64,000 nt of DNA. Origin: Pigmentiphaga litoralis (GTDB lineage Bacteria > Pseudomonadota > Gammaproteobacteria > Burkholderiales > Burkholderiaceae_B). A model generated the notes under the pieces. It made no database searches. It saw only the letters and a list, made by a program, of their open reading frames with translations, and was not told the DNA's origin. The first letter of the stretch is position 1; every line of letters begins with the position of its first letter. The stretch lies in the NCBI RefSeq assembly GCF_013408655.1, contig NZ_JACCBP010000001.1, positions 992,001-1,056,000 of the forward strand, given 5' to 3'. Made by a program: the position numbers and the translations under genes. Shown one piece after another: positions 61,261 through 64,000 of the stretch.

Positions 61261-62268
61261 TTAGAACAGCGCTTTGCCTACCCACCACGCCCCGGCGGCC
61301 ACCAATGCCGAGGCCGGAATGGTCAGGATCCACGCCCACACGATATTGCCGGCCAATCCCCAGCGCACGGCGCTGAATTTGCGGGTCGTGCCCACGCCAA
61401 CAATGGCGCCGGTGATCGTATGCGTCGTCGACACTGGAATGCCCAGGATCGCGGCCAGGAACAGGGTCAGCGCCCCGCCCGACTCGGCGCAAAAGCCGCC
61501 CACGGGCTTGAGCTTGGTGATCTTCTGACCCATGGTCTTCACGATCCGCCAGCCGCCGAACATCGTGCCGAGGGCAATCGCGACATAACAGCTGATGACG
61601 ACCCACGCCGGGACTTCTTCGCGGGCGCCCGGCACGTTGGCGGCGATCAGCAGCAGCCAGATGATGCCGATCGTCTTTTGCGCGTCATTGCCGCCGTGGC
61701 CCAGGCTGTACAACCCGGCCGACACCAGCTGCAGGCGGCGGAACCACTTGTCGACCTTCAAGGGTTTGACCCCCACCATCAGCCACGACACGATCAGCAT
61801 CAGCAGACCGCCCAGGAAGAATCCCAGCAAGGGCGAGATCACGATAAAGGCGACCACGTAGAGGATTTCCGAGCCCGCCAATGCGGCCGGGCCGGCGCTG
61901 GCCAGACCGGCGCCCACGATGCCGCCAATCAACGCGTGCGACGACGACGAGGGGATGCCGAAGTACCAGGTGATCACGTTCCATGCGATCGCGCCGATCA
62001 GCGCGGCAAAGATCACGTAATGGTCGACCAGACCCGGATCGATGATGCCCTTCCCGACCGTCGCCGCCACCTTCAGGTGAAAGATGAACAGCGCCAGGAA
62101 GTTGAAGAACGCGGCAAACGCCACCGCGTGGTGAGGCTTGAGCACGCCGGTCGACACAACCGTGGCAATCGAGTTGGCGGCATCATGAAACCCGTTCATG
62201 AAGTCGAAAATCAGCGCCAATCCGACCAGCAATACCAGCGTGGTGAGACTGATGTGGAGCGTATCCAT
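61261..62268 (-). CDS. pit: Inorganic phosphate transporter, Pit family
   Basis: The 335-residue permease has ten or so membrane helices and the two PiT signatures: DFMNGFHDAANSIATVVSTG near 22-41 and SLGHGGNDAQKTIGIIW near 194, then IPVSTTHTITGAIVGVG near 287. It imports metal-phosphate with protons at low affinity. ATG 62268 is chosen where homology begins. The DUF47 gene ends 13 bases upstream on the same strand, the usual pair. Confidence 0.95.
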   Translation of the reverse strand: MDTLHISLTTLVLLVGLALIFDFMNGFHDAANSIATVVSTGVLKPHHAVAFAAFFNFLALFIFHLKVAATVGKGIIDPGLVDHYVIFAALIGAIAWNVITWYFGIPSSSSHALIGGIVGAGLASAGPAALAGSEILYVVAFIVISPLLGFFLGGLLMLIVSWLMVGVKPLKVDKWFRRLQLVSAGLYSLGHGGNDAQKTIGIIWLLLIAANVPGAREEVPAWVVISCYVAIALGTMFGGWRIVKTMGQKITKLKPVGGFCAESGGALTLFLAAILGIPVSTTHTITGAIVGVGTTRKFSAVRWGLAGNIVWAWILTIPASALVAAGAWWVGKALF

Positions 62269-62281
62269 GGTCTCGATCGCC

Positions 62282-62908
62282 TCAGGCGTTCTCGAGGACG
62301 ATGCCCTCAATCAGGTTCGCGACGTCTTCGCAGCGGTCAGTGATCTCTTCCAGCGTTTCGTACACCGCCTTCATCTTGATCAGCTGGCGGGTATCGGCTT
62401 CGTCACGGAACAGGCGTCCCATGCCGCGGCGCATGACCCGATCCGCATCCGATTCCAGGCGATCGATCTCGCCGCAGATCTTCATGATGCTTTCGGTATC
62501 CGTCAGGTCGTGCATCAGGCTCACGACCATGAAGATGCGGTCGCAGCACTGCACGCCGATGTCGGCCAGCGCGCAGGCGTCGGGGGTGACGCTGCGCACG
62601 TCGTACAAGGTGATGCACTGCCCCACGTCTTCCATCAGGTCGAGGATGTCGTCCATGGTGGTGATGAGCGTGTGGATCTGGTCACGATCGAGCGGCGTGA
62701 TGAAGGTCTTGTGCAACAGATCGACCGTGTCGTGCGTGATCTTGTCGGCTTTCTTTTCCAGCGTCTCGATATTCTTGATACGAACGTCGGCGTCTTTCAG
62801 ATTGGCCAACAGCGCAACGAGTTCACGGCTGCCCTGTTTGCACAGATCGGCGTGGGCCACGAACATATCGAAAAAACGTGCCTCTTTAGGCATGAAGCGT
62901 GCAAACAT
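62282..62908 (-). CDS. DUF47 family Pit accessory protein
   Basis: The 208-residue helical protein resembles PhoU and starts MFARFMPKEARFFDMFVAHA, typical of DUF47 proteins (OrfA of the rhizobial orfA-pit operon). It contains TLEKKADKITHDTVDLLHKT with acidic metal-type residues. It probably regulates or supports Pit-mediated phosphate uptake. GAGAGG precedes the start. A Pho-box-like sequence lies 22 bases upstream. Confidence 0.92.
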   Translation of the reverse strand: MFARFMPKEARFFDMFVAHADLCKQGSRELVALLANLKDADVRIKNIETLEKKADKITHDTVDLLHKTFITPLDRDQIHTLITTMDDILDLMEDVGQCITLYDVRSVTPDACALADIGVQCCDRIFMVVSLMHDLTDTESIMKICGEIDRLESDADRVMRRGMGRLFRDEADTRQLIKMKAVYETLEEITDRCEDVANLIEGIVLENA

Positions 62909-62929
62909 CGCGTCCTCTCATTGCGCCAT

Positions 62930-62947
62930 ATGACAGATATGTGACGC
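62930..62947 (-). promoter_or_regulatory. Pho-box-like sequence upstream of DUF47-pit
   Basis: On the minus strand the sequence reads GCGTCAC-ATAT-CTGTCAT: two 7-base direct repeats, the second a perfect CTGTCAT, with a 4-base AT spacer, which is the PhoB-box layout. It ends 22 bases from the DUF47 start codon. In rhizobia PhoB represses the orfA-pit operon from such a site; the same is inferred here. Confidence 0.5.
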
Positions 62948-63057
62948 GTTTAAAACCGGGCGCAGTTTAGCAGAGCTTCATGCCGGGGCTGGCAGCAAAA
63001 TGCGTGTTTCTTCCTACGCGCCCCGGGCAATGCCATCGCGCGCGCCGGGTCGCACGC

Positions 63058-64000
63058 CTAGTATTGCGCTGCCGAGAAGTTCTGGAACTTGGTGTACTGC
63101 CCCTGCCAGGTCAGCCGCACCGTGCCGATCGGGCCATTCCGCTGCTTGCCGATGATGATTTCGGCGGTGCCCTTGTCGGGCGTGTCGGGGTTGTAGACCT
63201 CGTCGCGATAAATGAACAGAATCACGTCCGCATCCTGCTCGATAGCGCCCGATTCCCGCAGGTCACTCATCACCGGGCGTTTGTTCGGACGCTGTTCCAG
63301 GCTTCGGTTCAGCTGCGACAGCGCGATCAGCGGGCAGCCCAGCTCCTTGGCCAGACCCTTCAGCGACCGGCTGATTTCCGAAATTTCGGTGGCGCGGTTT
63401 TCGCCGCCGGTATTGCCCGACATCAGCTGCAGGTAGTCGATGATGATCAGCCCCAGCGTGCCGCACTGGCGCGCCAGGCGGCGCGCGCGGGCGCGCACTT
63501 CCATCGACGTCAGCGCAGGCGTCTCGTCAATGTAGAGCTGCGTATCCTGCATCTTGGTGATGGCATGGGTCAGGTTCGGCCAGTCCTCGTCCAGCAGCTT
63601 GCCGGTCCGCAGGCGGTGCTGGTCCAGGTAGCCGATGGATCCCAGTACCCGCATCGCGAGCTGCGACGCGCCCATTTCCATCGAGAACACGGCGACCGGC
63701 AATCCCTGGTCCACCGCCACGTTTTCGCCAATGTTGATCGAAAACGCCGTCTTGCCCATGGACGGGCGGCCCGCGACGATGATCAGGTCGCCGGCCTGCA
63801 GGCCCGACGTCATCTTGTCCAGATCCGAAAACCCGGTAGAGATACCCGTCACGTCGGACGTGCTGTCGCGGTGGTACAGCTCGTCGATCCGCTCGACCAC
63901 CTTGGTCAGCAACGGTTGCAGTTCCTGCCAGCCGCCTGCGCCACGGGCGCCCTCTTCCGCGATCTGGAAGATCTTGGATTCGGCTTCGTCCAGCAGCTGC
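63058..64000 (-). CDS. dnaB: Replicative DNA helicase DnaB, C-terminal part
   Basis: The visible 313 residues are the linker and RecA-like ATPase of DnaB; the gene continues past the window edge, and the frame stays open to base 64000 (EAESKIFQIAEEGARG). Marks are GFSDLDKMTSGLQAGDLIIV, Walker A AGRPSMGKTAF, LGLIIIDYLQLMSG (Walker B), RATEISEISRSLKGLAKELG and the arginine-finger region KQRNGPIG. It ends FQNFSAAQY, a normal DnaB end. The helicase unwinds DNA at the replication fork. Confidence 0.97.
   Translation of the reverse strand, partial: QLLDEAESKIFQIAEEGARGAGGWQELQPLLTKVVERIDELYHRDSTSDVTGISTGFSDLDKMTSGLQAGDLIIVAGRPSMGKTAFSINIGENVAVDQGLPVAVFSMEMGASQLAMRVLGSIGYLDQHRLRTGKLLDEDWPNLTHAITKMQDTQLYIDETPALTSMEVRARARRLARQCGTLGLIIIDYLQLMSGNTGGENRATEISEISRSLKGLAKELGCPLIALSQLNRSLEQRPNKRPVMSDLRESGAIEQDADVILFIYRDEVYNPDTPDKGTAEIIIGKQRNGPIGTVRLTWQGQYTKFQNFSAAQY

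Noticed and set aside
1..64000. tRNA, rRNA, CRISPR arrays, insertion sequences, prophage or integrative elements
   Set aside because: I looked for cloverleaf-like sequences, regularly spaced repeats with unique spacers, transposase motifs and terminal inverted repeats and saw none. A tRNAscan or ISfinder search would settle it.

Overview
The window is about 64 kb of GC-rich, gene-dense chromosome. It fits a betaproteobacterium of the order Burkholderiales, probably the Alcaligenaceae (Bordetella/Achromobacter-like). The reasons are two Bug-type (TctC) periplasmic binding proteins beside their catabolic genes, DUF4936 next to YgfZ, the block ygfZ / mltG-tmk-holB-tatD-ankyrin, and a recC-recB-recD operon. 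I see no rRNA, tRNA, CRISPR array, insertion sequence, integrase or prophage, so this reads as core chromosome with catabolic modules. Genus-level placement is inference.

Layout. 1-10.8 kb: a broken-off DUF2254 membrane protein, the ABC-F ATPase YheS, a glycine-zipper stress protein, phosphatidylserine decarboxylase, a TetR-MATE efflux pair, a cysteine-free Fur paralogue, a DMT exporter, an ion-transporter-superfamily permease, a UspA protein and a DUF2076 protein. 10.8-17.9 kb: two catabolic modules around one LysR regulator. On the minus strand are LysR, a small protein, a Bug protein and an enolase-superfamily enzyme; divergently run a Bug protein, an SDR dehydrogenase and an aldehyde dehydrogenase, closed by a strong terminator. 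18-24.4 kb: a 2OG-Fe(II) oxygenase, a HAD-MOSC pair, then a TetR regulator followed by an FAD oxidase and a CocE-type hydrolase with a near-perfect TetR operator in between. 24.4-28.3 kb: a tightly overlapping SH3 / M48 lipoprotein / CHASE2 operon of unknown role.

28.5-43 kb: DNA repair and RNA metabolism: a DUF4375-like protein, AlkB, RecD, RecB, RecC, an RsuA/RluF-type pseudouridine synthase and the helicase DbpA. RecB and RecD here carry large acidic or repetitive insertions, including an N-terminal RecB extension with seven PMF motifs. 43-51.6 kb: a Cache-GGDEF diguanylate cyclase, a DUF1800-DUF1501 secreted pair, a deacetylase-FAH catabolic pair with a divergent GntR regulator, and a secreted ankyrin protein. 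51.7-64 kb: TatD, HolB, Tmk and MltG in an overlapping housekeeping operon; YgfZ, DUF4936 and NRDE divergently; a hydrolase-thioesterase-Dabb operon and DoxX; an orphan membrane sensor module; the DUF47-Pit phosphate-uptake pair with a Pho-box-like sequence; and the C-terminal part of DnaB running off the window.

Most strand-consistent neighbours overlap by ATGA or TGATG, so translational coupling is common. The strongest candidates for undescribed biology are the RecB extension, the SH3-M48-CHASE2 operon, the kinase-less sensor protein and the stop-codon tandem repeat after dbpA.
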